From NCBI GenBank assembly GCA_025175895.1, contig CM045989.1:23119928-23183927 (forward strand): a stretch of 64,000 bases of DNA, given 5' to 3'. The notes under the pieces are model-generated. The model did not search any database. It was not told where the DNA came from and saw only the letters and a program-made list of their open reading frames with translations. Below are positions 32,479-44,402 of the stretch, one piece after another. Origin of the DNA: Wurfbainia villosa (lineage: Eukaryota; Streptophyta; Magnoliopsida; Zingiberales; Zingiberaceae). Numbering within the stretch: position 1 is the first letter of the stretch; each line of letters begins with the position of its first letter. The translations under genes were made by a program, and so were the position numbers.

Positions 32479-34390
32479 AGGCAAAAGAATGTTTCTATGA
32501 CTAACTTGAGTCAGAAGTTATTTTTTGAAAAATAGAGAAGTCAGAGACACCCAAGAGAAAAAGGGGGACGTCAACGTGGGACTGGTGATTTTTTATTGTT
32601 CATTATGCCACGAAGGGAGATGTTATGATATTTTACTTATCTCAAAAAGTCATTTTTTAATGAGGAGAGATACACTTTCTCATTCCCCAAAATCAAAATT
32701 ATATTTTTGCAAAGTAGGGTTACATTCATTACCTCTTAAGATCAGAAAAGAAAATATACTCTAGTAAAATGAAAACTAGGGAGCTTCATGGATAACTCTC
32801 TTTGGAGGTAGAGCTGGAGCCATGCGACGATCTGATGTGGCGATAAGCTGCCTGACATGAGACCGGTAAGTGAGCTTGAGTCTTGATAGGGCTCACTGAG
32901 TCACTGCCAGTTCTTGACGTAGGGAGTAGTTACGGGTGGAAGACAACTGTAGGCGACTCCTCAGATCTTTCACTGAGTTTTCTAGCTCCTGTATTCACTG
33001 CTGGTCTTCTATAAGGGGCACAGGGGAAAGGGGTCTATTTTCTTGCTCCGAAGGGTCAACCATTTAGAAGGTAGAAGAAGGAAGGAGTATAAGGGAAAAA
33101 GACATTGCAAGAAGCTTTTATAAAAAGAGAAGGGAACATTAATTCGTCTTCTTGGAAAAGAAGGAAAGTAAGGGTTGATAAGATAGGAAGATGAAGGGGT
33201 AGTGTTGGGAGTAGTTGATGCATTAATGGAGAGATGATTGATTATATCCTACAGAAGAAGTAAATACTTGGTGGGTGTAATTCAACCGTGGTATAGTGGT
33301 CTTCTTGTGATACTTCCTAATTCTGCTATACGCTGCTGGTCTTCTATAAAGGATCAAGCATTAAAGTGGTCATCATATAGGAGATATTTTTGATGACTAT
33401 GGCAGTTATGTTGAATTTAATGTTCTTTTCTTTTATATAGACTAAATGTTACCGCAAATAAAGATATTCTCATTTACATAGGATTACTAGAGGAATCAAC
33501 ATAAGACTCCTTCTAAGTAGGGTGATGGAACTATGGGAGGAAGAGGAATGTTAGCCAGTGGAAGAAGGATTTGGTGCTGCCGAAGTGTTGAAGGATTCCA
33601 TAAGCGATTGCCGAAGGAGGAGAAGGGAGATCAGAAGGGCCCTCTTGAGCCCAGAGTCGCTGTGTCGATGGGGCTTCCAAGGGGTAGAAGTCGATACGTT
33701 GAGGTTGCTGTAGAACGAGTATCTAACTCGACAGTCTGGTTTGTATCAGAGCTTATGTAAATCGATGCGAGGGGGAGGCCATGGAAGTAGTGTGAGGACA
33801 GAAGATTTCATGAGAGGTATTTGTAGACAGAAAGGGGCATTAATTCATTTTCTTGAAAAAAGAAGAAGAATATGGAATGAGAAAAGGGGTAATTGAAGGG
33901 TTAGTATTGGGAATGGTAAGGGTATTAACAAAGAGGTGGCCGATCATATTCCCGTCAAAGGGGATAAGGGCTAATCAGGCATAAGTCAACTATGATGCGA
34001 GTTGACCTAGAAGAAGGGGATCTTGCTTTTGGGGGAATGACTTGGGATAATTTGAAGGTATATTATTTTCGAATATGTCAGAGTCACTCCTATGGTAGTA
34101 GAGTATCAGTCAACTAGCACCAGGGAAGTCTTTAGCCAGAGGTAGTTAAGCCTAAAAAGGGAAGGAATTCACTCAACAAGAAGAATACAGTTATCAAAGC
34201 AATAATGATTCAACAATTTGGAATAAGAAAGAAATATAGGTTATTTCACAAAAATTTAGGGCTTCATACATGTTTGTTTCAGTTTTTAGAGAACCATTCA
34301 TTACAATTTAGAAAAATGAAGCTTCACAATTCAAAAATGCTTTCCGGGTATTCGTCTATAGCAGCTTCCATGCTTAAGAAGCTGGTATTT
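32479..34390 (-). other. Tat 3' region with antisense coiled-coil remnant
   Basis: On the minus strand, about 33060-32780 reads IQELENSVKDLRSRLQLSS and RNYSLRQELAVTQ with stops, a coiled-coil remnant that fits the 3' end of antisense gene B. The remainder is purine-rich with imperfectly repeated segments (GGGGAAGAAGG-type words; CTGCTGGTCTTCTATAA at about 32999 and 33338). No independent gene is supported. Confidence 0.45.
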
Positions 34391-36540
34391 GTACCTGGGG
34401 GAGGATGTCCATGAGCAACATGTTGTTTACTAGAACCCTTAAAACCTAGAATGAATAACTCAACTGCTTTGTTGTCAAATTTTGTTAGCATCTCTGGCTC
34501 TCGCTCTTTTCATCGAGCTTCCTCAGTAGCAAGAGCAATTTTCAGTTCATCTCTCTCCTTGGCGACAGCTATAGTGTGCTGGCTTATAGAGGATAGGGCC
34601 TGGGCGTGCTCCAGCTGTAATGCCTGTATTTGTTCCGTTATTTCTGTCAGAGCCTTCGATAGTGTAGATATTTTGGAGGAAAGACCCTTTAATAGTATCC
34701 AACTTGATTTTTGGGAGGCCTCTAGAGTATTGATAACTGATTGAGCTCTTAGCAATCAAGCGGAGGACTCAGATTTTCTAGCCTGTGTCTCTCGGAGCTG
34801 AACCTGACACTCTAACAGTTCTTGAGCTAAGGCATTAACATGCTGGATCTTCTCAGATTGTAGGAATAGTTGGACTTGAAGGGAATTAGCCTTTTGAGGG
34901 TTTCTTCTTTTTCACGACCTGTTGCCATCAATTGAGTCTTCAGTTCTTCACAACGCACAGCTAAAATAGCCTCCCACTGTTTACTTTCAGATTGCTGCTA
35001 AGCTATCTTTTTCTGTTGAACTTGGGAGGCATTATGACGAGCTGTCATAGTAGATTGGTAGTCGACCAAATACTGGGCCGCTTCGTTATTATTGGTGGAT
35101 GCCTGTGTAAGGGGAAAAAACATTCCAAAAATAAACACTAAGATACTGCAAGTATAATAAGGTTAAGGGAAGATACTTCTGATAAATTCTTTCGCAGCCA
35201 TTCGAAGGGGCCCTGTACTCCCGACTGATTGAAGAGCTTGACTTCTTGGGAAGTACAAATTTTGAGCAAGGCCCCGAGAGTGGTAGAGGGGGGACTAAGA
35301 GGAAGAATATCCCCATAGGAAGTGGGGGTTCATCCTCGAGTGAGGAAGGATCAAGAGAAGTAGAATCCGAAAGTGGGGAAGGGGGATGAGATAGTTCTGA
35401 GGGTGCAATAGGAGGAGGAGAAGGCATGGGAGGATCAATTTCCATGCCCGAAGAAGAAGAAAGTGAAGGGATAGGTAAAAGGGGAAGATGATCTTCGAGA
35501 ATGGGGGAAAGGTTCTCGGGAGACTGGATATCTTCCTCCATGGGATCGGAGGTAATAAGATGGCAGCGTCGGTGGAGTAGGAGAGGAGGTGGGCTAAGGG
35601 AATGAGAGGATGAGGTTGCAGGAAGAGTTGAGGAGTTGGCAGGACCCCCCTTGCGCAAGTGAAGTTTCTTGGGAGGCGAAGGGGGGAAAACAATGGATTT
35701 TCCCCTTGTATATTTTCCTTGGGGTTTAGTGGCCAGGGCCTTCTCTGCGCCGTCCCTAGCCCTCTGCATCAAATCGTCTGTAGTGCAAGACATCCAAAAC
35801 AATAGATAACAGTAATAATAATTAGCAGACATTGTATATGAAGTGTTAGTAGTACCCTACCTATGACGATGGGATCGTCCAGGTGGAAGGGGGACATCTC
35901 ATAATGGCTCAGGATGTGGGCATCTAATAAGAGGTCATAGTTATAGTGGTGTTTTTTCAACACCTTATGGACCTTGGAAAAAGAGCATTGAAGCCTATAA
36001 TCCTAAAAGGGAGGTAATTCTAGAAGGGCAGTCTTCCAGGTATCAGAGTAAGGGAGTGGAGTAGGGAGTTGAGCAAAGAAGTATAGTTCCCTCTAACTCT
36101 TATGGGAGGAGGGCTTATAGTAAGAAATTGACAATCTGGACGGCTAGCAAAATAAAAAATACCTTCCTTTAAAAATTTCAGCTGAAAGAGGCAGTGGAAC
36201 ATTAACTGGGACAAGGGGAGTTCTAAGTGTTTAAAAACTACAACAGTGCCTACCAATAGTCGGAAGACATTGGAGGCTAACTGATTAATAGGTAGCTTAT
36301 AAAAATCTAACAGTTCAAAGTAAATAGGGGGTACAGGTAGTCGGAGATCATTTATTAGCTGTTATTAGAAGAAACAGTGATGGTTGGGAGGGGGAAGATG
36401 TGGCCGGTAAGAGGTGGAAGTAAAAAGACATTTTACAATGGGATCTATAAACAAGTCCTTAACATTGAGGAAGTAATGGTTACCATCTATGAGTGTGAAA
36501 GTGTCTTCGTATCAGGGGGTCGAGCTAGGGTTTTTTTAGA
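34391..36540 (-). pseudogene. Antisense gene remnant B of the Tat element
   Basis: Read on the minus strand, about 36350-36060 contains PPIYFELLDFYKLPINQLAS and QLMFHCLFQLKF. This resembles the 'putative gypsy type transposon' domain (PF04195) seen in antisense genes of Tat elements. Next, 35832-35089 has a KYTRGKSIVFPPSPPKKLHL segment and then Pro/Ser-rich sequence. A coiled coil follows (34755-34510, KALTEITEQIQALQLEHA). Stops interrupt the domain region. Function in the element is unknown. Confidence 0.6.
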
Positions 36541-36948
36541 GACGGAGCCATAGCAGGGAAGGCAAGGGGCACTTGCTTGTGGTTGAAAGGAGGCGGTCGT
36601 TGGAGGAAAGAGACTTCTAGGTGCCGAAGGTTTAGGCATTGGACAATTGTTGGAGAGAATCGTTGGGCGGAAGAAAAAGAGTTGGAATGGAAGAGGAAGA
36701 AGTTGTCGTGTGAAGGCTAGGTTGCCGAGGGTTTTGACTTTTAAACTTCCCCCTAAAATGAAAAAGTGAGGCCCATCAACCCAGTAAGAGGCTTAATATG
36801 CTTAGGGTAAGTGATAAAGGGAAAGATTCCAGCCCAATAAATTAAATAAGGTCAGTGTGCTATAAGAAGATAGTTCAATTATGACTAAGGAAGGGTGGCT
36901 AAAGGGGATTCCTAATTTAAAAAAGTCAAACTCAAAGTTTCGTTTGAC
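36541..36948. other. End of Tat 3' region
   Basis: Mixed sequence between the start of antisense gene B and the polypurine tract. The promoter of the antisense gene would be expected here, but I cannot pick one out. Confidence 0.4.
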
Positions 36949-36971
36949 AATTTGGGGGGGGGGGTGGCTAA
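36949..36971 (+). promoter_or_regulatory. Polypurine tract of Tat element
   Basis: A TTTGGGGGGGGGGTGGC-type G run immediately before the 3' LTR. It has the position and composition expected of the plus-strand primer. Confidence 0.75.
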
Positions 36972-38112
36972 TGATACTGCTATAATATGACTTAGGAGCT
37001 AGGAAAAGGAATTATAATTGATAGGATAAAATCGGAGGGGAGGATCATAATGTAGGATATATGTTCTAGTCCAGCAAGACCCAACTCAGGAAATATACCG
37101 AGTTGATGAGGTGACAACTCGGGGAAGAGAGAGGAAGTCCGGTGGTCAGAATGAAATCAGATAGTGACTCGAAAAATTGAGCCGGGTTGAGGGGGAGCAA
37201 CTCGGGAAATCAAGGTGAGGTATAAGTACATGCGTCCGATGGCCAAAACAAAGCCCAATAGCAACTCAGAGAGCCGAATAGAGTTATATGCACCTCAGTT
37301 TAAATGACTAGAATGATGTAGGAAAGCAAGTCGGGAAAATGAGCCAAGTTAGTAACAAGGCAACTCGGGAAATAGAGTCGAGTTCAGGTAGAGACAAGAG
37401 GTGACTAGGGAACATGAGGGCTCATGGTAAGGTGAGAGTAAAAAAAATGGGAAGGTGCTCCTTATCATGCCCTCTCATGAGAGTTTGTTACGCGGTATAA
37501 CAAACCAAGACACTTAGAGGACCCCACGAAAGATTCTTAGTATCCTTCATTCACTGATATCATAACAGTATTATTCTTCAAGTTGGAATGTCCCTCCACG
37601 TGGACGGTGATCCAGGTAGTTTGTTACGCAACAACTGACTCTAGGATCGGAGCAGTGAGTATAAAAGGAGAGAAGAAAGGAAGAGGAAGAGACTTCTCGG
37701 TTGTAACTTTTGAACACTTCAACTCTTTGCTCTCTCTCTCTCTCTCTTGGAGAATTAGTTTTTCTGGACGAGAACTCATCACCAGAAGGGGAAGACACAT
37801 CCTGGACAAAGGAAGGAGAGGGATACAAGTCTTATTCTCATTTATCTTGTATAAGTTTCCATCTGTAAGGGGTTTTCTCTATCTCCGGAAGTACTTCCGA
37901 GAAGGAGGGATTATAGTAAAGATGTCTAGCGTCGGAGCTCATTCTAGAGCTTACCCGTAGAGTAGGAATTGAAATTTTGAACTATGTTAAATCTCTTGTC
38001 ATCACTTCCATTTTCATTACGCTTTCATTATTTTTACTGTTGTCGTCGGAGAGAACTTCAGGGCTCACTAATATCTTCATCCCAAATGAGACTGAAAATC
38101 CATGCTGCATTA
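36972..38112 (+). repeat. Right LTR of Tat element
   Basis: 1141 bp, starts TGATACTG and ends CTGCATTA, next to the duplication GAAAA (38113-38117). The TATAAAAG box is 37660-37667 and a (CT)n tract is near 37730-37747. Transcription from this LTR would run toward the bHLH gene, whose start codon is 641 bp away. Confidence 0.92.
37660..37667 (+). promoter_or_regulatory. LTR TATA box (right LTR)
   Basis: TATAAAAG in the same context as 5255-5262, followed by GAGAGAAG. It points downstream toward the bHLH gene. Confidence 0.65.
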
Positions 38113-38332
38113 GAAAACTTAATTTTTGCTTACAATCTTAATAAAAACTAAAGCTATGAGCTCTCTCTCAAAGTTATCTTTCCCTCGATGATATGAGCAT
38201 ATAAATATTATAATCAAATTATATTATACTTAAATAAAATAATAATAAAAACAATTTCCAATATTTATTAAAAATATTTAATTAGGTATTATTAGAACAA
38301 GGTTATTTTATTTTTAAAAAGTTTTATTGTGT

Positions 38333-38623
38333 TTGACCAAGATTACATCAGCTAAAACCATAAGATTAGTCAACGGGTTCTCAAGATGTTGACTTCTGCT
38401 TTTCAAACACGGACAGGAACTCTCGAAGTCATTTATCTCCATTTAAATTTTGAAACATTTGGTCAAGCAACATGCAAAAACCAAATGACCGACATGCCAA
38501 TACAGTCACTGGATCAATGGGAACAGATTGACCAATTGTCAAACTGATGCTCCGTTGACTATTTTACCAAATCTTCCTCTAGCTTCACACGTGAGCCGAG
38601 AGTTGACTACGAACACGTTGACG
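38333..38623. promoter_or_regulatory. W-box cluster and G-box upstream of bHLH gene
   Basis: TTGAC cores (WRKY-site core, either strand) at 38333, 38368, 38389, 38461, 38528, 38538, 38555, 38603 and 38618, nine in 290 bp. A G-box CACGTG lies at 38588-38593. All are 130-420 bp upstream of the start codon. The spacing suggests WRKY control, typical of stress-responsive genes; this is inferred from motifs only. Confidence 0.55.
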
Positions 38624-38752
38624 ACGACCCACCTCCTCCTTCCCTGTCTTCCCAACCGTAATTTAAATTTCCTCCACTGCCGAAAGAGACAATCGGAGGG
38701 TTCCACATTTTTTTTAATTTCGCGGGACAAAGCGAACGCAGTAAAGCCAGCC

Positions 38753-39645
38753 ATGAATCCCGACGATCTCCCGCACTGGACCTACGCACTGCCGCCGCTT
38801 CTCGATGATCTACTCAGCCACGATGAATTATTTCCCAGCTCGCCGGCGCCGCTGTCCGCGCCGGAACCTTCTTCCTCATTTGCCATTTCTGAGCAAAGAG
38901 CATTCGGCAGCGTGCCGCCATCCGAATGCTTAACCAACATGTGCGGAAGCTCCGACACGGGGATGGAGAGCAGCCGGGGATTCCGGCACATGATGCGAGA
39001 GAGGCAGAGGAGGGAGAGGCTCAGCCAAAGTTACGCCGACCTCCACTCTATTCTATCTTCTAAAACAAAGGTGCGATTTCTTCCTTCTTTTTTTTTCTTT
39101 CTAACTTTCGATATAATTGATTCCATATTCGATCGATTTCTCATCAGGGAGACAAGGTTTCGATAGTTCAGGAGGCGGGGAAGTACTTGGCGGAGCTGCA
39201 GAAAGAGAGGGAGAAGCTTTGGAGGCGAAACAAGGAGCTCGAGGTGGCGGCGTCGAGGAATTTTTCGACCGCTCTAAAGGCTCCTTCAATCAAAGTTTGC
39301 ATCGCTGATTCTTCATCACCGATCGACTCAATGATCGCTGCTCTGCTTTGCCTGAAGCAGATGGAGCTGGAGGTCACCGCCGTCCGGAGTAGCTCCGGCG
39401 GCCGAGATTGCTCGATGGAGGTGAGCATTGGAACAGAGGTGGGTGGATATAAGTGTTTCTCAAATTACGGACTTTGGCAGTTCTCCAGGTAAACAAGAGA
39501 TGCCTTCAAAGTATTAATTTTTCGTTTCTGTGATTGGAAGGTGCAAAAGTCTGAGATGGAGACAGCGATGAAGACTGCTCTGATGCAAATGGAGGAGGAG
39601 GATTCCATTACTTGTCTTGTGAAGAACACAGATCACGAGTCTTGA
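38753..39645 (+). CDS. bHLH transcription factor, bHLH92-like
   Basis: Three exons: 38753-39070, 39148-39438 and 39541-39645 (237 codons, all phase-0 junctions, GT-AG introns of 77 and 102 bp). Start chosen at MNPDDLPHWTYALPPLLDD; an upstream in-frame Met at 38528 adds only unlikely sequence. The bHLH starts near residue 75 (RHMMRERQRRERLSQSYADL) with His79, Glu83 and Arg87, the H-E-R pattern of E-box/G-box binders. Intron 1 lies before GDKVSIVQEAGKYLAEL (loop and helix 2). The C-terminal part (IDSMIAALLCLKQMELEVTA, then MEVSIGTE joined to VQKSEMETAMKTAL) resembles the ACT-like end of bHLH92-type proteins. Size is close to that family. It should be a nuclear DNA-binding protein acting as a dimer. 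It appears intact and is the only host gene here. Confidence 0.85.
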
Positions 39646-40342
39646 TTCTTGAGGATGAAAATTACGCTGAATATCTTGCATTGATATCTCATAACATTTT
39701 AGTTTACGGCTGCTTTCACATATCAAAATGTTGAAGAAATGACTGGATTTCAATGAGAAAAGTTTACCATAGTATTCTTTTTTGAGTGATACTTACTCAT
39801 TGTATTCTAAAATATTCAAAGATGTATAATTTGACAGTCCAAATCTCTCTTGGATTCTCTGGACAATCTGGAGGAACTAATGCAGCATAACATTGCAGGA
39901 AAAACAAAATCAGACTCTAACCCTTGATTAATCCTGTGAATAAAATAAATTAAAGAATTGAAATCATGCAAATGAATAAACACTCTTTTATCCACCCCTT
40001 TGAATTTTAGACTAACCACTGATCAACATGCGCGATAAAACTAAGACAACCAAATGGTTGTATCTGCACTCCTGCACCACTACAGCATTGTGGTCTTGGG
40101 TTCCCAATGATTCCTTGAGTTTATCAACCATTCTTTTTGATGATTCTATGCTACTGATTTTAGATAAATTAAAAACTTAATAAGACCTTATCTCAGTAAA
40201 AAGAACAAAAATCACATACTTACATCACTAACTTATTTTGTTTGGCTTGGGCATCTCTTTTTACTCAGTTTTGCCACCAAAGTGATTACACGATAACAAT
40301 ACTATCAAAAGCATTAAAACCATTTACTTTGATTTTGGGTAT
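39646..40342. other. 3' flank of bHLH gene
   Basis: AT-rich sequence with probable 3' untranslated region. AATAAA-type signals occur near 39937. No further gene seen. Confidence 0.5.
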
Positions 40343-40354
40343 GTAAGAAACATG

Positions 40355-40581
40355 TGCCTACGGAGATGGCGTAGTGTCTAAGGCACGGTGAAGCTTGCGG
40401 ATAAGATAAGGATTGATTCCGGAGGAGGTCTAAAGCTCTTTCCTGGATTCAGATGACCCCCACGTGTCTTGGCTATTACGTCAATGCTCATAAAACCCTC
40501 CGTAATTTATCTCTCTTACAATGACCATGGAATAGGCCGGTGGAGTCTGCTAGGTTGGCGGATTCTAACCTTTACGAGTAC
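40355..40581 (+). mobile_element. tRNA-derived SINE
   Basis: A 227-bp insertion with a perfect 12-bp duplication GTAAGAAACATG (40343-40354 and 40582-40593). It has a box-A-like TGGCGTAGTGT at 40367-40377 and a box-B-like GGATTGATTCC at 40410-40420, in the spacing of a tRNA-type Pol III promoter. It has no coding capacity. Confidence 0.85.
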
Positions 40582-40593
40582 GTAAGAAACATG

Positions 40594-40905
40594 AGAATTT
40601 TTTCTTCCTATGTAGTTATTGATCTACTTAGTTTTTTTTTCCTATGTAGTTATTGATCTACTACAAGACAAACATAGGTATCATATATTATCATAAGAGA
40701 ACAAAACATTTAAGATTGTAAATGAAGAAATATCTGACCCTACAGTGATGATCGAATCCATCAATGCACTTATCACATACTCTACAATGCTTACTATATT
40801 GTAACACCTGTAATGCATACAGTTGAAATTATTAGAAAAGAATTAAGGTAGTATAAAGATGATTCATATATATATATATATATACACACACACATACTAT
40901 TGAAG
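40594..40905. other. Spacer with TA/CA microsatellite
   Basis: Sequence between the SINE and the hAT remnant. 40867-40894 is a (TA)n(CA)n microsatellite. A short direct repeat (TTTTTCCTATGTAGTTATTG, near 40608 and 40630) is also present. No gene seen. Confidence 0.5.
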
Positions 40906-41527
40906 TTATGATTTACGATTTTTCAAAGTATAATATTCATCAATTATAGAATCTGAATCAATACTTAAAGCAAATTCTCTCTCAATGTAAATAATCATAG
41001 AATCTGTCAAAAAATCCTCTTTCATTCTATTACGAAGAACTGTTTTAACATGTTTCATAGTTGAAAATGCACGCTCTGTAGTTGTCATAGAAACAGGTAA
41101 AGTTAAAACTAGATGGATCAACTTGTCGATCAAATTACAACATTGTAATTTTTTTGTTTCAAATAACCCTCGACCTAATTTTGAGACAGTGGATATTTTT
41201 TTTAAAATTTTCATGAAAAATTACATCGAACTCATAATGTTGTAGTTGACACCTCAAATGATGCATTTTCTGTTCAGTAAAGTCCTCAAGATAATACTTC
41301 TCAGCAAGAGTACAAATCTTGTCGATATCGAACCATTTAAAATTATCTTTTGGTTAGCTCCTCGTTCAGTCTCATGTTTACCGACAATAACAGAACGTGT
41401 AATTTCATTAACTTGAGCATATTGTAACTCGGTATTGTGCTTGGAAGAAGATGCAACAAGATTAACAATAGTTGTCATATTCGAAAAGAATAGCCATATA
41501 GAAATCTCCTTTTCAACAACCGTAACT
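40906..41527 (-). pseudogene. hAT transposase, C-terminal part
   Basis: The frame 41214-40906 contains LVLTLPVSMTTTERAFSTMK and VKTVLRNRMKEDFLTDSMII, the hAT dimerisation domain. 41527-41254 contains VNLVASSSKHNTELQ, the block just after the DUF4371 region. A frameshift separates them. It is the same transposase family as 626-3115. Confidence 0.85.
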
Positions 41528-42985
41528 TGTTGAGGATCGATAACCACATTAGAGGGGGGAGTGAATAGTGGTTTCTTCGCTTCGATGGATTGTGTTCATG
41601 TTCCTATACAAAACTTGTTATGTGCAGCAGAAATAATAAAGTAATAACAAAATACGACAAACACTCACACAAGACAAGTGATATAATGCGGTTGAAACCT
41701 ATGATTCCTACTCCACGGGTAAAGCTCAAAAGAGCTCTAGTGATGCACACCACCACTAATAAACTCCTTCACGGTGACACACCGAAGGTGGAGAAATCTC
41801 TTACAGTAATCTTACAACAATAAGAATAAAGATACAAGCAAATACAAAGGAAATATAACAACAATGTAAAGAAAACTTTACAAAAGTCGCTTTGAATGCT
41901 TTGCTTATTGGTTGCTTGGACAAGCTTGAAGGATCCTAAAATGCACTAGCATTTCGCTTCAAATCTCCCCTAGAACCGCTTCAAGAGCCATGGCCGAAAT
42001 CCTCCACGAACTGCTCCTTTTATGACCTGCATTGGGCTAATTTCGTGCTTGACAGTCGACTGCCCAAAGGCCCCAGTCGACTTCCTATAGTGTTGTTGTC
42101 TCACAACGGATCCATGTTGGCATTTTAGCCAACGGATACATCATCAGTCAACTGTCGTTAACAGCAGTCGACTGCCAAGTCCGTAGTCGACTGTCCAATT
42201 GACTACCGAGCATTTTATGCTCTGGTTGTTTACTACCAGTTGACTACCATCCATGATAGTCGACTAATCAAGACCAGTCAACTACCCACAATGGCAGTTG
42301 ACTGCCAAAGCTTCACTCGAGCAGTCGAAGTTCAGTTGACTATTAGACCAGTCGACTGATCCAAGTTGACTAGGTTGCCAAGCGTCAAACACTTGGCCAG
42401 TCAACTGGTCCATAATGTCAATCGACTGATAAACCTTAAACATGAGGTTTAACTAAGTATGATCCTCTCATACTTGATAGACCACCCTTAGCTTAGACCT
42501 AAGCCTTCTAGCTACCTCCATCAACCTCACATCTATCGGATCCCTCCAAGTCCTCTATGACTTGTTCATCCATACGCTAGCCTTCAGGTGCTTTCATCGA
42601 CTATTGTCATGCTAACCGAGTCTACTTTGCTAAGGTACATTTGGACTTATGCCACCAAGATAAATGCTTGGACTTTACGCTGCCAAACATTGGACTTATG
42701 TCGCCAAGACTACAACTTAGACTTTACGTCGCCAATATCACACCCTCAGACTTCCCGATTGGCAAGTACCCATGACTTGGACTTTCACCGCCAAGACTAC
42801 ATATTTTGACTTACGTGACCAAGACTACACCCTTAGACTTTCCAATTCCCAAGTACCCATGACTTGGACTTTCACCGCCAAGACTACACACTTGGACTTA
42901 CACGACCAAGACTACACCCTTGGACTTTTACAATTGCTAAGTACCCTTAACTTGGACTTTCCATGCCAAGACCCATGCTTGGAAT

Positions 42986-44402
42986 TGTAGGGACCGTTGG
43001 TGACTGCTAGAGGGGGGTGAATAGCATTTCGTTGACGATGATGAAAATTGATTGCGTGCTTACTACAATTATATTAGTACGTAGCGGAAATAGAAAATAC
43101 AATACAAACACAAGCACAATACGCAAGATATAACATAATTTGGAACCTCAAGATTCCTATTCCACGGGTTGGGCTCGAATGAGCCCTAGCGATGCCAAAC
43201 ACCACTAAACAATAAACACCCATTCTCGGAACAATCTGGAGGTGGAGGAAACCTCTTACAACATTTCTTACAACAATAAGAAATGAATACAAGCTAATAC
43301 AAGTAAACTACACAAATACAAGTAAAGAAAACTTTACACAATGTGAACTTGAGTGCTTGCTTTTGGTTGCTTGAGAGTAGCCTTGAAGGTCTGGATTGTA
43401 GCAGCAAATCCCCTCTAAATCACCTCAAAGAACCATTACCAAATCCTCCTCCATGAGCTCCTTTCAAAGCTTCACATCAGGCTGGATTCCACCTAGCAAT
43501 CGACTGATTGTGACCATCAATCGACTGTTCCTGTAGCCGTTGTGAGACAATGACTCGATCCACGTTGGATAAGTTCCAATGGATACATTGACAGTTGACT
43601 GCCATTACCAGCATTCGACTGCCAGGGCCGTACCCAACTGACCAGTCGACTACCGAGCATTCTGCTCCCACAACCCCAACAAGCAATTGATTTCCATCTA
43701 TGACGATCATTGCTCGAGCCATCGATCGGCCCGATGTCGATGTGATCGGCTCATACAATTTCTGATCGAACACCAATCGACTCTGATAAGTTCGACTGGC
43801 CATAATCCCAGTCGACTGCCAAGAGTCAACTCGGCTGCCAAGTGTCAAAACACTTGACCAATCGACTGGTCCAAAGCCTCAATTGACTGATAACCTCAAA
43901 CATGAGGTTTAACCCCAAGTATGATGCCCTCATACTTGCTAGACCACCCTTAGCCTAGACCTAAGCCTTCTAGCCACCTTTGTCAGCCTCATGCCTATCG
44001 GATCCCTCCAAGTCATCCATGACTTGTTCATCCATACGCTAGCCTTCAGGTACTTCCATCGGCTATTGTCATGCTAAGTTGGTCTATACCGCTAAGACAC
44101 ATTTGGGCTTACGCTGCCAAGACTCCACCCTTGAACTTTACACCGCCAATATCAACCCTTGAACTTTCCTTGCCAACCCATGTTGGACTTTCCATTTGCC
44201 AAGACTCAAGCTTGGACTTTCCCTTGCCAAGACCCATGCTTGGACTTTCCATGCCAACCCATGTTAGACTTTCCAATTGCCAAGTAATCAAGACTTAGAC
44301 TTTCCCATGACAATCACATTGTCATACATTTTGTCGAACATCAAAACACTACTCGAGTCAAACTTGAGTCCGGTCAATTGTGACCTGGCGATTGCATCAA
44401 CA
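42986..44402 (-). repeat. 3' LTR of copy 2
   Basis: 1417 bp; on the plus strand it starts TGTAGGGACC and ends GCATCAACA. It keeps several CAGTCGACTG-like or CAGTTGACTG-like sites (43595-43660), where the other LTR has GATCGG-type sequence. Confidence 0.87.

Larger units (their letters stand above)
113..38112 (+). mobile_element. Giant nested Ty3/gypsy retrotransposon, Tat type
   Basis: Both LTRs start TGATACTG, and they end CATCA (5709) and CATTA (38112). They are flanked by identical GAAAA at 108-112 and 38113-38117. The order gag, protease, RT, RNase H, RNase H-like domain, integrase identifies Ty3/gypsy. The second RNase H-like domain, the very long 3' region and the antisense genes point to the Tat clade (Ogre/Grande/Retand-like). 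After removing nested insertions the element is about 18 kb, large but normal for Tat. Nested insertions are a hAT (364-4822), TRIMs (6491-7079 and 20827-21538), a gag-only LTR element (10328-16827) and a CACTA remnant (23578 to about 31090). The coding region has many stops and frameshifts, so it cannot be autonomous. Confidence 0.9.

Noticed and set aside
33533..33760. 75-codon plus-strand frame in the Tat 3' region
   Set aside because: Purine-rich sequence opposite the antisense gene remnant. No domain or conserved start.
36949..36971. G-run as a G-quadruplex regulatory site
   Set aside because: A single G-run next to an LTR start is better explained as the polypurine tract; there are not four G-runs.
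38528..38752. Upstream in-frame extension of the bHLH protein
   Set aside because: The extra 75 residues show no bHLH-family similarity and cover the W-box and G-box cluster. The Met at 38753 begins the recognisable acidic N-terminus.
38539..39428. Minus-strand frames overlapping the bHLH gene
   Set aside because: Shadows of GC-rich coding exons with no recognisable domain.
39421..39438. Alternative donor GAG|GTGAGC at about 39420 for bHLH intron 2
   Set aside because: It has a good consensus, but the donor at 39439 keeps the VSIGTE strand that matches the family's C-terminal domain. Alternative splicing cannot be excluded.
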